Origin: Pohlia nutans
Taxonomy: Eukaryota; Streptophyta; Bryopsida; Bryales; Mniaceae
Length of the DNA stretch: 64,000 bases
Assembly (NCBI GenBank): GCA_022496805.1
Contig: CM040094.1
Span: forward strand, 5,851,501-5,915,500
Direction: 5' to 3'
A program made the translations under genes and the position numbers. The notes beneath the pieces were generated by a model. It was not told where the DNA came from and did not search any database. It worked only from the letters and a program-made list of their open reading frames with translations. Positions within the stretch are counted from its first letter, which is position 1. Every line of letters starts with the position of its first letter. Shown in pieces: positions 12,365 through 24,444 of this stretch.

Positions 12365-13235
12365 TGTCCACATAATCCTTTTCTAATCAACTAAGCAAAG
12401 AATGACGTGGTTGGAATGCCTCATAAACAATAGTTCACAATAATCTTGTTCATGAGTCTATATCGCTCTAAAAGGTCTTGTGTTTAATGAGTTGGAATGC
12501 AAATCAGCAAAAAGAAAGTGACAAGGTTGCTTCAAAAGTTAAACCTAATGATGCGTGTCCATAAGGTTGTATGTCTTTTTCAAACGTTTGAATGGTTCTT
12601 TCAAGAGTCGATATTGTTACTACGACCACAACATGATTTAAATTTGGAAACAATCATAATCCTTATTCACAAAACACTTCAGTGAACGGGCCAAGAAATT
12701 GGTTCTTGGAGTTTTGCCTAATGCACCTTTTGGAGCTCTATCCACATTGGCATAACTCTTCGAATTGATCAACTCCGATTCCTTCTCTTTGACTTCACTT
12801 ACATTCACTAGCATTCACTTGTGCACTTGAACTTTCAAGTCCAAGGAGCTACCCTTTTGCATCGTGATTGTCATGTTTGAGTTTAGACGGTTGGAACTAT
12901 TGGTCTGTAGATTGGTGACATCGCTCTAAAAATGCTTAGCCGCAGTCAGTGCCCATCTTTCACGTGCCTCTCAACGCTTCTCTTCCCACTACAATGATGT
13001 CATCAAACATGCACACACGCATTAGTCATTCAAAACTTTGAACTTAAATTGATGAAACAACTTTAGATGAGAGAGCTAAAGTTATTTTAAGGAGAGCTAA
13101 AGAGAACTGAAGAACATACATAACATTCTAGTATTTTACAACCTCAAAAGCTGATTCGGATCCTATTGTGAGGGTCACTTTGAACAGCTCAAAGCAACAT
13201 CATTGAGAAAATAAGAAATCTTACACTTCAAACAA
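12365..13235. repeat. Long diverged direct repeat, copy 2
   Basis: Partner of 8985-9840; see that entry. The copies diverge at many scattered positions and indels, so the duplication is old. Confidence 0.6.
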
Positions 13236-13449
13236 ACCTATCAACCCAGTAAGTTCTCATTCAAAGTTTGACAATTAACTTTATCTATTGAATGTTACGT
13301 AGATTCAAGACAATGTGGTATGGAAGTAATTGACAATGAATCAACGCTTCTGCAGAGTGTTGATTAGAAAGGAGCAAACCTAATGAAGTCGGATGTAAAT
13401 CTTGGCCGGAGTGGTTGCACACGGCTCACCTACAACATCTACAACATGG

Positions 13450-14498
13450 GTTGTTGTACATAGAGCTCGTTGTGTTTTGATGCGTTTCTACCGTTTCACT
13501 TCTCTTGTACGCTCACAATCTAGAGTGCCAGCCCTTTCCTTGTGAGTTCCAGATTTCTCTTCGAAGTTCGTATTCATGGAGGTAGTCCGAAATCCCTTGT
13601 TTCGGCTCCTCTGCTCATGTCACCATCCCCCACCATTGAAAGAGATATCAACCAATTCCGCATAACTTATGTAACCAAAGCCTGCCTTTTGCATTTTGTT
13701 TGTTCAGTTTTTTTTACATTCATAACATGCAGGATATTTATGGCAGAGTCTTACAATCCACTGAAATTTAATTCTCATATGCAACCAAAAATGAGATTCA
13801 ACTGCATAAACTTACAGTCTTCAAAGTCGAAATTTAGTGTATAAAACTTTGATCCTTTAGCATACAAGTGAAAATTCAAGGATAGAAAAACATAGCATGA
13901 TCCTCAAAACCCTACTAGGATGTGGTTGACTGTAGCTATGCCATATATAAGTGCAAGTTAAATAATTTCTTTTAGAGTAAAATTAACTACTAACCTTTTG
14001 CTCATCAACCGTGATCATTTCCGCAATAGTTGGACCTTCACCCGGATTCACAATTCTTGCATCCGTGATCATTTCAGCACTAGTAACCTTTTTTTCCTCA
14101 GACGTGATCGTTTTTGCAATAGTTGGACCTTTTATTCGGATTCACAATTCTTGCATCTGTCATCATTTTATTTCAGCACTAGTAACCTTTTGTTCCTTAG
14201 CCGTGATCATTTCCGCAACAATTTCCACAATAGTCGGACCTTCACCCTCATTCACAATTCTTGCATCCGTGATCATTTCAACACTAGTAACCTTTTGTTC
14301 CTCAGCCGTGATCATTTCCGCAATAATTTCCGCAATAGTTGATCCTTCACCCGGATTCACAATTCTTGCATCCATGATCATTTCAACACTAGTAAACTTT
14401 TGTTCTTTAGCGGTGATCATTTCCGCAATAATTTCCGCAATAGTTGGACCGCAATAGATGGAGTTGGTTGTGTTTCAATGCATTCTACCGTTTCACTT
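13450..14498. repeat. Segmental duplication, unit 1 plus start of unit 2
   Basis: From about 13450 to 14010 the sequence matches 20312-20860 (shared landmarks: CACCATCCCCCACCATTG, GAGATATCAACCAATTC, CTTACAGTCTTCAAAGTC). The second unit begins near 14455 (GTTGTGTTTCAATGC and CTACCGTTTCACTT match 13465-13500). It is cut at 14498 by the copia element and resumes at 20312. The unit was therefore about 1 kb in tandem before the retrotransposon arrived. Confidence 0.7.
14008..14452 (-). repeat. Minisatellite of 93-105 bp units, open on the minus strand
   Basis: There are about 4.4 units, each starting near CCGTGATCATTTCCGCAA. The last complete ones are 105 bp, a multiple of three. The minus strand stays open across 14163-14420 and reads as a 35-residue repeat (for example MITAEEQKVTSVEMI, then DARIVNPGEG and PTIAEIIAE). 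A single degenerate unit recurs at about 20780-20850, in the duplicated flank. It may be an exon of a repeat protein or a non-coding minisatellite. No start or splice context is convincing. Confidence 0.55.
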
Positions 14499-14755
14499 TA
14501 TTGAAGATAAGAGATGAGAGCACAAGGCACACACAAACACAAAGAATGCGTAGAAAGAGATGATCTTTACTCAAAGGCCTTCCACCTTAAGTAGTGTACA
14601 CTAGGAGGTCACCATGGACAAACCATATGGGATAACTCATCACAAGGACACTCTAGAGATCAGCCCATGCCTAACCCCTCTTCCCACACACCATTATTTA
14701 GCACCCGAACCTCTTTAGCTCCTAGCAATACTACCGTACATCAATTACCTCAATA
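14499..14755 (-). repeat. copia 3' LTR
   Basis: 257 bp, matched by 20066-20311. It carries the TATTG...CAATA terminal inverted repeats, and its outer side abuts the target duplication CACTT. Confidence 0.9.
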
Positions 14756-14757
14756 CT

Positions 14758-17700
14758 CCCACTTTGCCTAAAGCCAAAGCCTCTAAGTCCAAATGCTATT
14801 ACTAATCGTTGGTGTCGGTCTCTACAAAGACCCTTTGTGAGCACATCTGCCACCATGTGCTCCGTTGGACAATACTCCAACCGTATAACTCCTAATTCCA
14901 ACTTCTTCCGAATGAAGTGGTATTGCACATCAATGTGCTTCGTGCGTGAATGATGTGTAGGGTTCTTTGCAAGTGAAATCACGGGGAGGTCACTCCATTG
15001 TCAAGTTGAACACCACGTGCGAACAAAATAAATCTAAGTTTTCTAAGTTGCATCACCAAAATGGGTCAAAATTTTATCAATTTTTTTTTCATGAGTAGAT
15101 ATACTCAGTATCTATTACATAGTAAAAAAAAGATAACCAAATTTGATGATCTTTCTTTTTTTATAAAACATACCATTTCTAACTAGAATGACGTAGAAAT
15201 GAACTAAAACAATTACTAAAAAATATGAAGATGACTAAAAATTTCAAAAAAATATACAAAAGATGTTATCAATGGCTACGTATATGTAGAAAAAATATCA
15301 TAATTTTTAAAATTATTTATGGCATATAATATAGGGGTAGCAAACTTTGTTCGCACGTGGTGTTCAACTTGACAATGGAGTGACCTCTCCGGGAGTGAAA
15401 TGCACCCTTGGTTGTCACACATGATCGTTGTAGCCTCACCTTGTATGCAACCCACATCGACCATTAGTTGCCTCAACCAAATGGCCTCCTTCGTGGCATG
15501 GCTCGTAGCCATGTACTCGGCCTCCACCGTTGATGTCACCGTGGTTTGTTGCCGCTTGCTATTCCACGATACCGCTCCCGATCCGACCTTGAACATGTAG
15601 CCCATTGTCAATCTTCGATTGCTCGTGTCTCCCGCGTAGTCCGCGTCGCAATAGCCGCTCAACACAATGTCTTTGCTGCCAAGACACAACTTGACATCGT
15701 TTGTGCCCTTCAAGTAGCGCATGATCCTCTTGACCGCCATCCAATGCATTGAGCCCGGTCTCGCCATGTGTTGACTCACCACGCTAATTGGATACGCGAG
15801 GTCGGGCCGTGTCGCAATCATCGCATACATCAACGACCCCACCGCTTGCTTGTATGGCACCTCCGCCATCGATTTCGCCTCCGCCGCATACTCCTCCTCC
15901 GAAAGCTTGACGAGCTTGGAGTTTGCATCCAATGGTGTTGCCACGGGCTTACAATCCTCCATCCCGAATCTCTTGAGCACGTCCATCACATACTTGCCTT
16001 GACTCATGGTGATAGTGCGTGTAGCCCTGTCTCGCACAAACTCAACACCAAGACAAAAGTGCAATTCTCCAAGATCACTCATCTCGTACTCTCTCTCAAG
16101 CATGCCTTTTAATGCATTCATTAAACTCATGAGGCTTGCAAGAATGATCAAATCATCAACATATATGATCACAATCACCACATGCTGTCTCTCTTGCATG
16201 AAGTAGAGACTATGATCCGCAATGCTCCTAGTAAACCCGTGTGCAAGCAAGAACGTGTCAATCTTTTGGTACCACGCTCTTCGAGATTGTTTCAACCCAT
16301 ACAATGATTTTTGCAACTTACAAACAAGGTGCTCATTACCTTGTTGCACAAAGTCCTCGGGTTGCACCATGTAGATGTCCTCCTCTAAATCGCCATTCAA
16401 AAATGCGGTCTTCACATCCATTTGATGCATTTCCAAGTCCATGGCCGCTCCAATCGCAAGAATGTATTGAATGGTGGTGAACTTGGCCACATGAGCAAAT
16501 GTCTCGTGAAAGTCTACCCCATGCACTTGCGCGAACCCCTTGGCTACTAGTCTTGCCTTGTGACGCACCACATTACCCGAAACATCCCTCTTTGTCCGAA
16601 ACACCCATTTGCAACCAATGGGGTTGCGATCCTTGGGAATGGGAGTTAATTGCCACGTACCATTAGCAATTAGAGAGTCGTACTCCTCTTGCATGGCGCG
16701 CTCCCACTTGACCGCATCCTCACCTTGCATGGCTTCACGAATGGTCAATGGACCATCCGATAATGCCACATTCGCATGCTCGTCATCCTCTTGAGGGAAG
16801 ATGTGATTCTTCCACCATTCTCCAGGTGGCTTGCGCAATCTCTCGGGGTACCGCCGCTCGCTTGAAGAAATTTGCTCCTCTTGCGCGTCCTTTGCGCCAT
16901 TCTTGGCCTTTGAGCTCGATGGCGCTTCAACAACCTCCGTGTCACCATCTTCGTTATCACTGTCCTCATCACCTACATCAACAACACTAGGAGACTTGGA
17001 GGGTGTGTCCACCAAAACGTCTCCACTACTTCCACTTGGACCAACCTCCAAAGGAGCCTCCATCGTAGACTCCTCACCAAACGTCACATCACGTGACCGA
17101 ATGATCTTCCTCGTGTCCACCGACATGAGTCTATACGCATTGGTACCTTCACAATACCCAAGAAACACACACTTTAAGGCCTTAGCCTCGAGTTTAGTTC
17201 TCCGTTCGTCGGGAACCTTTGCGTATGCAATGCATCCGAAGATGCGCATGTGTGCAACACATGGTTGTCTCCCACTCCACGCTTGCTCCGGTGTCATGCC
17301 TTCAACCGCGCTTGTTGGACACCGATTGCGAGTGTACACCGCATTCACCACCGCTTCCGCCCAAAGGTCCAACTTCAAGTTTTGAGCGTGCAACATGCTC
17401 CTCGACATCTCTACAATGGTGCGATTTGCGCGCTCCGCAACTCCATTTTGTTGAGGCGTGTACGGGGCCGAAGTTTGGCGTGCGATGCCTTCATTCTTCA
17501 ATAGCTCGTCAAACTTCTTGGACATGTACTCGCCGCCATTGTCCAATCGAAACACCTTGATCTTCATCTCGGATTGGTTCTCCACCAATGTCTTGAACTT
17601 CTTGAAGTTGTCGAAGCACTCACTCTTCGCCTTGATTGGGTAGAGCCAAATCTTCCTTGAAAAGTCATCGATGAAAGTCACAAAGTACTTGCAACCTCCC

Positions 17701-19250
17701 ATCGACGTGGTCTTCATTGGGCTACACACATCCGAATGCACGATCTCCAAAACCTTCGTGGCCCGAGTCGCCGCTTCACGTGCAAATGGCAACCGTTGTT
17801 GCTTGCCTTCAATGCAACCTTCACAAGTGAATGAAGAAGCATCCACTTTCAATTGATGAAGGTCCATGCCGCTTACCATGCCGTGTAGTGTCTTCACACT
17901 CTTGATGTTCAAATGGCCGAGTCGACGATGCCACAACGCCAACTTGTCGTCCTTCAAGTTTGAATGCGCCAACGCCGCCGATTCGTTGGATTGCACCTTC
18001 GAGAACTTGATGTGGTACAAGCCCTCGTGTTCTTCAATGATGGCCACCTCATCTCGACTCGGTGACAACACATAACACCCCTTATCACTAAACTCAACCC
18101 TCAAGTGCTTTGTCACTAATTGCCGCATCGATAGTAAATTTGCCGTTAATTTGGGAACGTGGAGGATATCTTGGATAGTGATTGTCTTCACACGACCCCT
18201 CACCTCGGTGTCTACAATAAGTTGGCCTTTTCCAATGGCCTCAAGCACCGTATCATCTCCCAAAATCACCCTCCTTGGGTTAATGAGAGCATACGAATGA
18301 AAACAAGTTTTATGCGGTGACATGTGGCTTGTAGCCCCCGAATCAACAATCCAATCACTCGTACTACCATTGCACGATACATTGCTTGCCATCATTGCAT
18401 ACTCGTCTTTGCCATCACTCATGCTTGCATCCCAAGAGACATACCGCGTAGTAAACGCATACTCATCATCATCATCACGAGTTTTAGTGTTGTTTGCACT
18501 CTCCCCCTTCTCATCCCTCTTGCGTATGTAACAAAACTTGGCAATGTGGCCCTTCTTACCGCAATAGAAGCACGCCTTATCGCTAGAGCCCCCACCGCCT
18601 CCATTCTTGGATTGCTTTGCCATGAAAGCCGCACTATCTCCACGAGACTCATTCTCCTTTCGCGGCGAGAGCTCGTGCAAAAACCGCGAGGTCACATAGT
18701 CCAGTGTGAGCTCCGAAATGGGCCTTGACTCCATGGCCACGATGAGATACTCGTACGAAGGTGGTAGGCTTTTCAAAAGGGTCATCACAACATCCCCATC
18801 GGAAATGGTCACGTCCGCACCGTTGAGTTGATCCGCGAGTGCCTTCACCTTATTGATGTGCGCCAACATGTCGTCTTCTTCCTCCATCTTGATGGTGAAG
18901 AACTTGCGCCGCAAAAACAAAATGTTTGCCAAACTCTTTGCTTCGTGAATGTTGCAAAGCTTGACCCATGCCTCGCGGGGCGTCTTGCACGAACGAATAT
19001 GCGCAAGTTACAAATCTGAAAGATTGAGAGCCAAGATGGCAAATGCCTTCTTCTCGCGCCTCAAATATGTTTGCATCACACGCGGGTCAGTAGTAGAGTG
19101 AGGGGGCTCCTCACTACCATCGACAATGTCCCACAACTCCTTCTCCGCCATGACCATCTCCATTTTGAACTTCCACAAGTGGAAATTCACACCATCGAAC
19201 TTGTCCACCACTTTGGGACCCTCACCCTCATAAGATGCCATGATCCCCAC
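14758..19250 (-). pseudogene. copia Gag-Pol polyprotein, disrupted
   Basis: The single polyprotein frame starts at ATG 19250-19241 (MGIMASYEGEG, typical of copia Gag). It meets an in-frame TAA at 19008-19010 after about 80 residues, then stays open from there to 15394. In the long open part (numbered from 18932) are the zinc knuckle C121-C124-H129-C134, protease DSGA at 197-200, integrase H335/H340/C370/C373 with D401, D464 and E500 (exact D,35,E spacing), reverse transcriptase YVDD at 924-927 and RNase H DADYAGD. A 414-bp MITE breaks RNase H near residue 1179. The remaining C-terminal part (HSRTKHIDVQYHFIR, ADVLTKGL) lies at 14758-14971. All catalytic residues are present, so decay is limited to these two lesions. 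Confidence 0.92.
14980..15393. mobile_element. MITE with 48-bp TIRs and 8-bp target duplication, inside copia
   Basis: A 414-bp insert sits in the RNase H coding sequence. The direct repeat AGTGAAAT flanks it (14972-14979 and 15394-15401). The terminal inverted repeats are about 48 bp with two mismatches, beginning CACGGGGAGGTCACTCC on one side and CCCGGAGAGGTCACTCC on the other, and ending GTGCGAACAAA. The interior is AT-rich and non-coding. The 8-bp duplication fits the hAT superfamily; a 9-bp duplication (Mutator-like) cannot be fully excluded. Confidence 0.85.
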
Positions 19251-20065
19251 TCACGAATGCCTCCTCACTCAAACAAACCCTCAAACTTAATAACAACACT
19301 TGTTTTTATGATTTTTGATAGAATGTAGCACCTTTGTGCTTCCAATGCCACTTGTCTAACCCCAAACAACAAATCAGCACCTTTGTGCTCCACACACACC
19401 TTCCAACACTCAAATGCGAAGGTAGCTCACCCAAATTGCAAAGATGTTGACCAAAACACCTCAAATCACTAAATGGAGCTCCCACTACTCAGATTGACCC
19501 AAAACAACACCGTAGTGTTTCCAATCACTCAATGCACGTAATAGACACCTATGTATTCTTCAATAGCACTAAATCAATGCTCATGGACTTAAACAAGTCC
19601 CTTAAAACCCTAAATGCATTGAAATTGCTCAAAACCGCACCTTTGTGCGCCCAAGTGCATAAAGTAACCCCAAATGAAAATTTGAGCTCTTCAACGCTAT
19701 GAAACACAAGCAACACCTCAATGCAAGTGCCCAATCACTTAGATCATATCATAGACCCTCCCTTAGAGCCTCAACACCTTACAAATCACTTGTATGACCA
19801 CAAGTGCATCAAATTGAACGAAACGACGTTCCACTTACAAAAGAGGCTTGGAATGAAGAATTTGGAGATCCAAAGGAAGAGATCCACCAAGAAGAGTGCT
19901 CCCACGTGTAAAGTCAGCCCGTGCACACCTCCAAGAGAGAAGACTCCTCCAAAACCCTCCAAAACGCTCCCAAAAGCTCCAAATTAGCCCCTTCCGCAAC
20001 GACCTCAACTGATTGCCTCAATGCAATCAAAGACTCATGCAACACACATGAGTGGACCCATAACC

Positions 20066-20311
20066 TATTGAAGATAAGAGATGAGAGCACAAGGCACACA
20101 CAAACACAAGGAATGCGTAGAAAGAGATGATCTTTACTCAAAAGCCTTCCACCTTAAGTAGTGTAGACTAGGAGGTCACCATGGACAAACCATATGGGAT
20201 AACTGATCACAAGGACACGCCCATGCCTAACCCCTCTTCCCACACACCATTATTTAGCACCCGAACCTCTTTGGCTCCTAGCAATACTACCGTACATCAA
20301 TTACCTCAATA
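20066..20311 (-). repeat. copia 5' LTR
   Basis: 246 bp. It differs from the 3' LTR mainly by a short deletion (the ACTCTAGAGATC region of the 3' LTR is shortened) and a few point changes. As the coding-sense upstream LTR it should hold the promoter, but I could not assign a TATA box with confidence. Confidence 0.88.
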
Positions 20312-20870
20312 CACTTCTCTTGTATGCTCATAATCTACAGATTTCTCTCTGGAATTCTTGTTTGGGGAGGTAGTTCAAATTCTTTTGTTCCGGCTCCCTT
20401 GCTCCTGTCACCATCCCCCACCATTGAAAGAGATATCAACCAATTCACCATAATTTATGTTACTAAGCCTCACTGCTCTTGCATTTCATTTGTTCAGTTT
20501 TTGGACATTCATAACATGCAATATATGGTAGAGTCTTACAACCCACTAATAATTAAATTTGATATGCAACCAATAATCAGATTCAAGTGCATAAACTTAC
20601 AGTCTTCAAAGTCAAAATTCAGTGTCTAAAACTTTGATCTTTTAGCATACAACTGAAAATTCAATGATAGAAATACATAGCACGATCCTCAAGTCCCTAT
20701 TGGAATATGGTTAATTGCAACTATGCCATATATAAGTCCAAGTTCAATTCTTTAAGAGTAAGATTAAATATTAAGCTTTTTTTCCTCAACCGTGATCATT
20801 TCAACATTAGTTGCACCTTCACCTTGATTCATATTTCTTGCATCTCTATACAACACTAGTGAACTTGGTC
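20312..20870. repeat. Segmental duplication, unit 2 (continued after copia)
   Basis: This aligns with 13500-14060 throughout, including CACCATCCCCCACCATTG and the ATAGCACGATCCTCAAG-like tail. It ends with one degenerate unit of the minisatellite seen at 14008-14452. Confidence 0.7.
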
Positions 20871-21119
20871 ATGTCTTGTAACAAGTCCAACCATAATGTC
20901 TAATTATATGTTAGAAATTTAAATCCCTGGCTTATGGCATAATTGAGTCTATAGAACCCTTGCTATAGAGACATATAGGAAATGGCAAATTCAATGTACT
21001 ATTATTCTTTCTTTTACAAATTTTTCATATTGGCAATTGTTGGAAGAGGGACGATACATTGAACTCTCCTCTCCCTAAAGATAAGATACATAAGAAAATT
21101 TGATCATGGCTGATTACAA

Positions 21120-21700
21120 ATAAGCCATATTGAGGTAGGTAATTCATTTTGTGTATCACTAAACAATCATTTGAAGTCAATTAAGTTCATATGATGTATT
21201 AACCAAGTGTTTTGTGAGGGTAGTTAATTAGTTTTATGTTCTACTAAAGAATCTATTGGAGCTCATTAAGTTCATAATTATGAGGTACCAACAAAGTACC
21301 CATAGAAGACATTCATTTTATGTACCAACAAGAAGTCCATTGAAGTTAATAGAAGTCATTTCAACTGCCAACAAAATTAAAGTCCATTAGAGCTAGTGCA
21401 AAAATTCTCACGTACCAACCAAAAGCCCATTGGAGTTAAAACAAGTATTATGTGCCAACAAGAAGTTTATGGGAGGTAGTATTGTGAATATTGTAGGTAA
21501 TATTGTAAGCCTTCTCACATGCCAATAAGAAGTCTATTGGAGTTGGCCACGAGTCTTCTCACTCACCAAGTAAGAACATAGTCTTCGTTGAAAGTAATAT
21601 AAATTCATTGTATGTGGAATTAAATAGGAAGTCCGTTGAAAGTATTTCAAGCCATCTTACATGCTAACTAGAACCTTAATTTAGGCGCCATATTTCTTTT
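21120..21700. repeat. Degenerate tandem repeat plus dispersed repeat copy 2
   Basis: From about 21240 to 21560 a unit with core CCAACAAGAAGTCCATTGG followed by AGTTAAT and a CAAGTCTTCTCA-like spacer recurs five or more times with heavy drift. Its right part, 21470-21695, is the partner of 11640-11885. Confidence 0.5.
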
Positions 21701-22029
21701 GTGAAACTTGTAAAGGCCCCATGTTGTTATGCTAGTTCCACTCTGAGCCCAAAAGAGTGCAATACAAATAACATTTCAATTGCATTAATATTTTGAGCAT
21801 CTACACATTAATGAAAGGATAAAGTTGATAAACCTAAAAAATACTTTAGAAATCTTACAATTTAACGTGTGCCATTAGGTTCAAATAGTTTGTTAGGTTC
21901 AATAGTGCAATGTTTTCCATGTTCATTTGATTATTTGTTAAGCTCAAATAGTGCAACGTTTCCCATGCTCACTTGATTATTTTACGTATGCAAAGCTTCC
22001 ATGTTAATTTTGTACGTTTTTTATGATTG

Positions 22030-23725
22030 CCTTAAATCATTTAAATGATTGCCTAAAAATTAATTTTTTTGACACAAATTGAATGTAATTCAATCGCAAA
22101 AGTAATGAAGATGAAAATAGAATTGAAGAAGTATTTGTTGTTTTAAATCTTGTTATTATGGTAGATGATTGCAAAGCTTTTTTAAGAACATTTGCAGTCA
22201 TTCCAGCTAAGGTTGTTCTCATCTTGATGCCATTTGTCTAATTTGGATTCTTCAGTGCCATACTTGCTTTATTTTCTTAGAGATATTGTTTAAAAGGTTT
22301 AAAACATGATACATCTAATAGCTGCATTTTGTGTGAAGTATGTGACAGACAACTCATGATGTCAATTCCCATTATGATACAAGTATCAAGTGCAGTAGCA
22401 CTAACATGGTTGCAATGTTTGTCTAAAATAAAAAGATGTTTATTTTGTTTGATGACTTGTCCATGTACATTTGATTTAAAATGTTCAAGCCAGTCACAAA
22501 ATATCTCATTTGTAACTCAACCATCATTAGGAGAAATCTGGGGTTCCAAAGGGGCACTGTAAGACAGCTCGTGTTAGGTGAACTAGAGTGTCGGAAGTCA
22601 TAGTGCTGGCAGTGTTGGCAGCGTCAATTGGCTCGACCCACGGAACTGCATTGCTAGCAGCGTTGTGGCACCATTGGTGCCAGCTTCTAAAGCGTCTAGT
22701 TTCACCTCAAATTTTCAGCACATCTCCAGATCCACATAGCTCCACATAATTTTGAAGCAAATATTTTCCCTTGAATATGTAGTAAGGAGGAATGTAAGTA
22801 CCATGAGCACTATGCACACAATGATAGTCAACCATTCCATGTTGTCACCTGCTAGAATGTTCACATTTCTGAAACCCCATTTTGCTACAACTTTTAGGGT
22901 ACTATTTTTTCTTGTTGCCTAGACTAGTTTCATCCATATTCCATATGTAAGACACTTCATATCCATGAGACGTAATCACCTCACATTACCATAAACGTCA
23001 CCATTACACCGGTGTACACCGGTGTCTGTCTACGGTTCAGTGGTTAATCCACTATAAAAATGTGAATATGATTTGTAGTTTAAGTCAACGCATCTCTTCA
23101 TTTCTAAACCTTCACCACATCTGGATGCCGAGACTTGAAATATTCCAACTATTTTGGCCAGGAAGGTCATCTTTGAAAGGATGTTGACAATGTCTCTGAC
23201 TGTATTCTTGAGGATAAGTAAGGTTACTAAAAATGCCATCTCTTGCATTTTAAAACACCAGGTTTTAAGTTCCCATTCCTCTACCTATGTTAAGTAGGGA
23301 TCATGACCATGTATTTTGGTCCTTGTCTTTTTTGACATCCAATCCCTAACAGATGACGCAATAATAGAGAAGAAATTGGATGCATTTTTAATTGATCTTT
23401 GTCATGATTTAATACTCTAAATAGTAGTTTGCATCAATTCTTCAATCCATTGGCCTCTAGTATAACCTTTTTGTACAATATATTTTCTCTTTAAAATAGG
23501 TTTTTGTAAGGGCTTTGGTTTTGGTTTAGCTTGATGGCTTCAAACTATACAATGCAAATTGAGTCTTTTGAGGTTGAACTCGGTTCCGCTTTTGAGGACC
23601 TCTAGCCATGGCTACTACTCCATCTATGCTACTACTTGACTGGAAACAACAATTATATGCAACTGTGACTTCACTACCAACCAGTTTGGAGTCCCTCACC
23701 TGCCATAACAAATTCCTCACGATTC
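22030..23725 (-). pseudogene. pogo/Tigger-like DDE transposase relic
   Basis: Reading the minus strand across frames gives pieces in the correct order for a pogo-type transposase. First comes a CENP-B-like helix-turn-helix region (SVRDWMSKKTRTK, EEWELKTWCFKMQEMAF) near 23380-23200. Then a first catalytic block, IWNMDETSL, near 22960-22930. Then the second acidic block (NKHLFILDKHCNHVSATA), HTSHKMQLLDVSCFKPFKQY and RTTLAGMTANVLKKAL down to about 22150. Several stops and frameshifts separate them. The residue expected to be Asp after ILD is replaced by Lys. A clear pseudogene; I could not place terminal repeats. Confidence 0.75.
23006..23025. repeat. 20-bp perfect palindrome
   Basis: ACACCGGTGT is repeated twice head to tail, which makes a 20-bp sequence equal to its own complement. 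It lies inside the pogo-like relic. It may be chance or a former sub-terminal site. Confidence 0.6.
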
Positions 23726-23948
23726 AATTTCAATTTATTTTGTCAATATTCCATCTCCTCCAAACATAATCACAATCATGTCAGCAATTAGAATGCAAAT
23801 TACAAAGGTACAGAGGCTCATAGACAAATACTCCTACTAATTTATAAGCTTTTGTAATTTATTTATCTGTTCAAAAATTACAATGTACGTAGCATATCAT
23901 CACCTCATTAATTTGAGTGTCAAAAGAGAAGATAAAGAGCTCGCACTT

Positions 23949-24210
23949 GAGGGGTGCACTCTACATTGTGTTTGAGAATCACGTGCGTTCATGACCCCCT
24001 TTAAAAACCCCCATGTATACGAAGGATAATATGTTTAAAAGCCTTTATATACATATCTAATTTGTCCTAAATATATGTTTAATGTAAGTATACATCAATG
24101 TTTTTAGCTCTAAATATGTTTATTGTATGTATACGTAATACGACAATGTTTGATTAATACCCCTTCTCTACACTCAGGTATATTTGTACATGTTTAGTAC
24201 ATTACACCTC
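23949..24210. mobile_element. 262-bp MITE, copy 1 (also 40911-41138)
   Basis: The ends are GAGGGGTGCACT and, inverted, GAGGTGTAATGTACT. The interior is shared in the same orientation with 40911-41138 (ACGTGCRTTCATGACCC, ATACGTAAWAC, ATTAATACCCTTCT). No target duplication is clear, so the superfamily is unassigned. Confidence 0.65.
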
Positions 24211-24390
24211 ACGATTAGGACAAGATCCAAAACCGTTTTGAAGTGAAGATGAAAAGCTTAACATCAAGTCATCAACTACACATGGAGATTTGTAACAAGA
24301 AACCGAGAAATGAGTTACTGTTGAACTTGCTTAAGGTTCCTCAAGTGATGTAAGAAAATTTATACCTTTCTACAAGGTTGCTTCAACAAG

Positions 24391-24444
24391 GCATTTGTGG
24401 AGAAAGGCTTAGGCGTCCACTGGTAAGCCTTTCTCCGCAAATGC
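24391..24444. repeat. Inverted repeat, 21-bp arms with one mismatch
   Basis: The arms 24391-24411 and 24424-24444 pair (GCATTTGTGGAGAAAGGCTT against GCATTTGCGGAGAAAGGCTT) around a 12-base loop. They mark the left end of the element at about 24424-26131. The structure could fold as a transcript hairpin, but nothing identifies it as a microRNA. Confidence 0.7.

Larger units (their letters stand above)
14499..20311 (-). mobile_element. Complete Ty1/copia LTR retrotransposon
   Basis: A 5.8-kb element is flanked by a perfect 5-bp target duplication CACTT (14494-14498 and 20312-20316). The LTRs are 14499-14755 (3' LTR in coding sense) and 20066-20311 (5' LTR), both ending TATTG/CAATA. They are nearly identical apart from a roughly 11-bp deletion in the 5' copy and a few substitutions, so the insertion is fairly recent. 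A purine tract (AAAGTGGGAG) precedes the 3' LTR. The primer site after the 5' LTR is not clearly complementary to initiator tRNA-Met. The coding region has an early stop and a MITE insertion, so the copy is defective. Confidence 0.93.

Noticed and set aside
15400..18728. Many plus-strand ORFs of 60-180 residues
   Set aside because: They are antisense shadows of the copia polyprotein.
24391..24444. microRNA precursor
   Set aside because: The arms coincide with the end of a TIR element, and no small-RNA evidence can be had from sequence alone.
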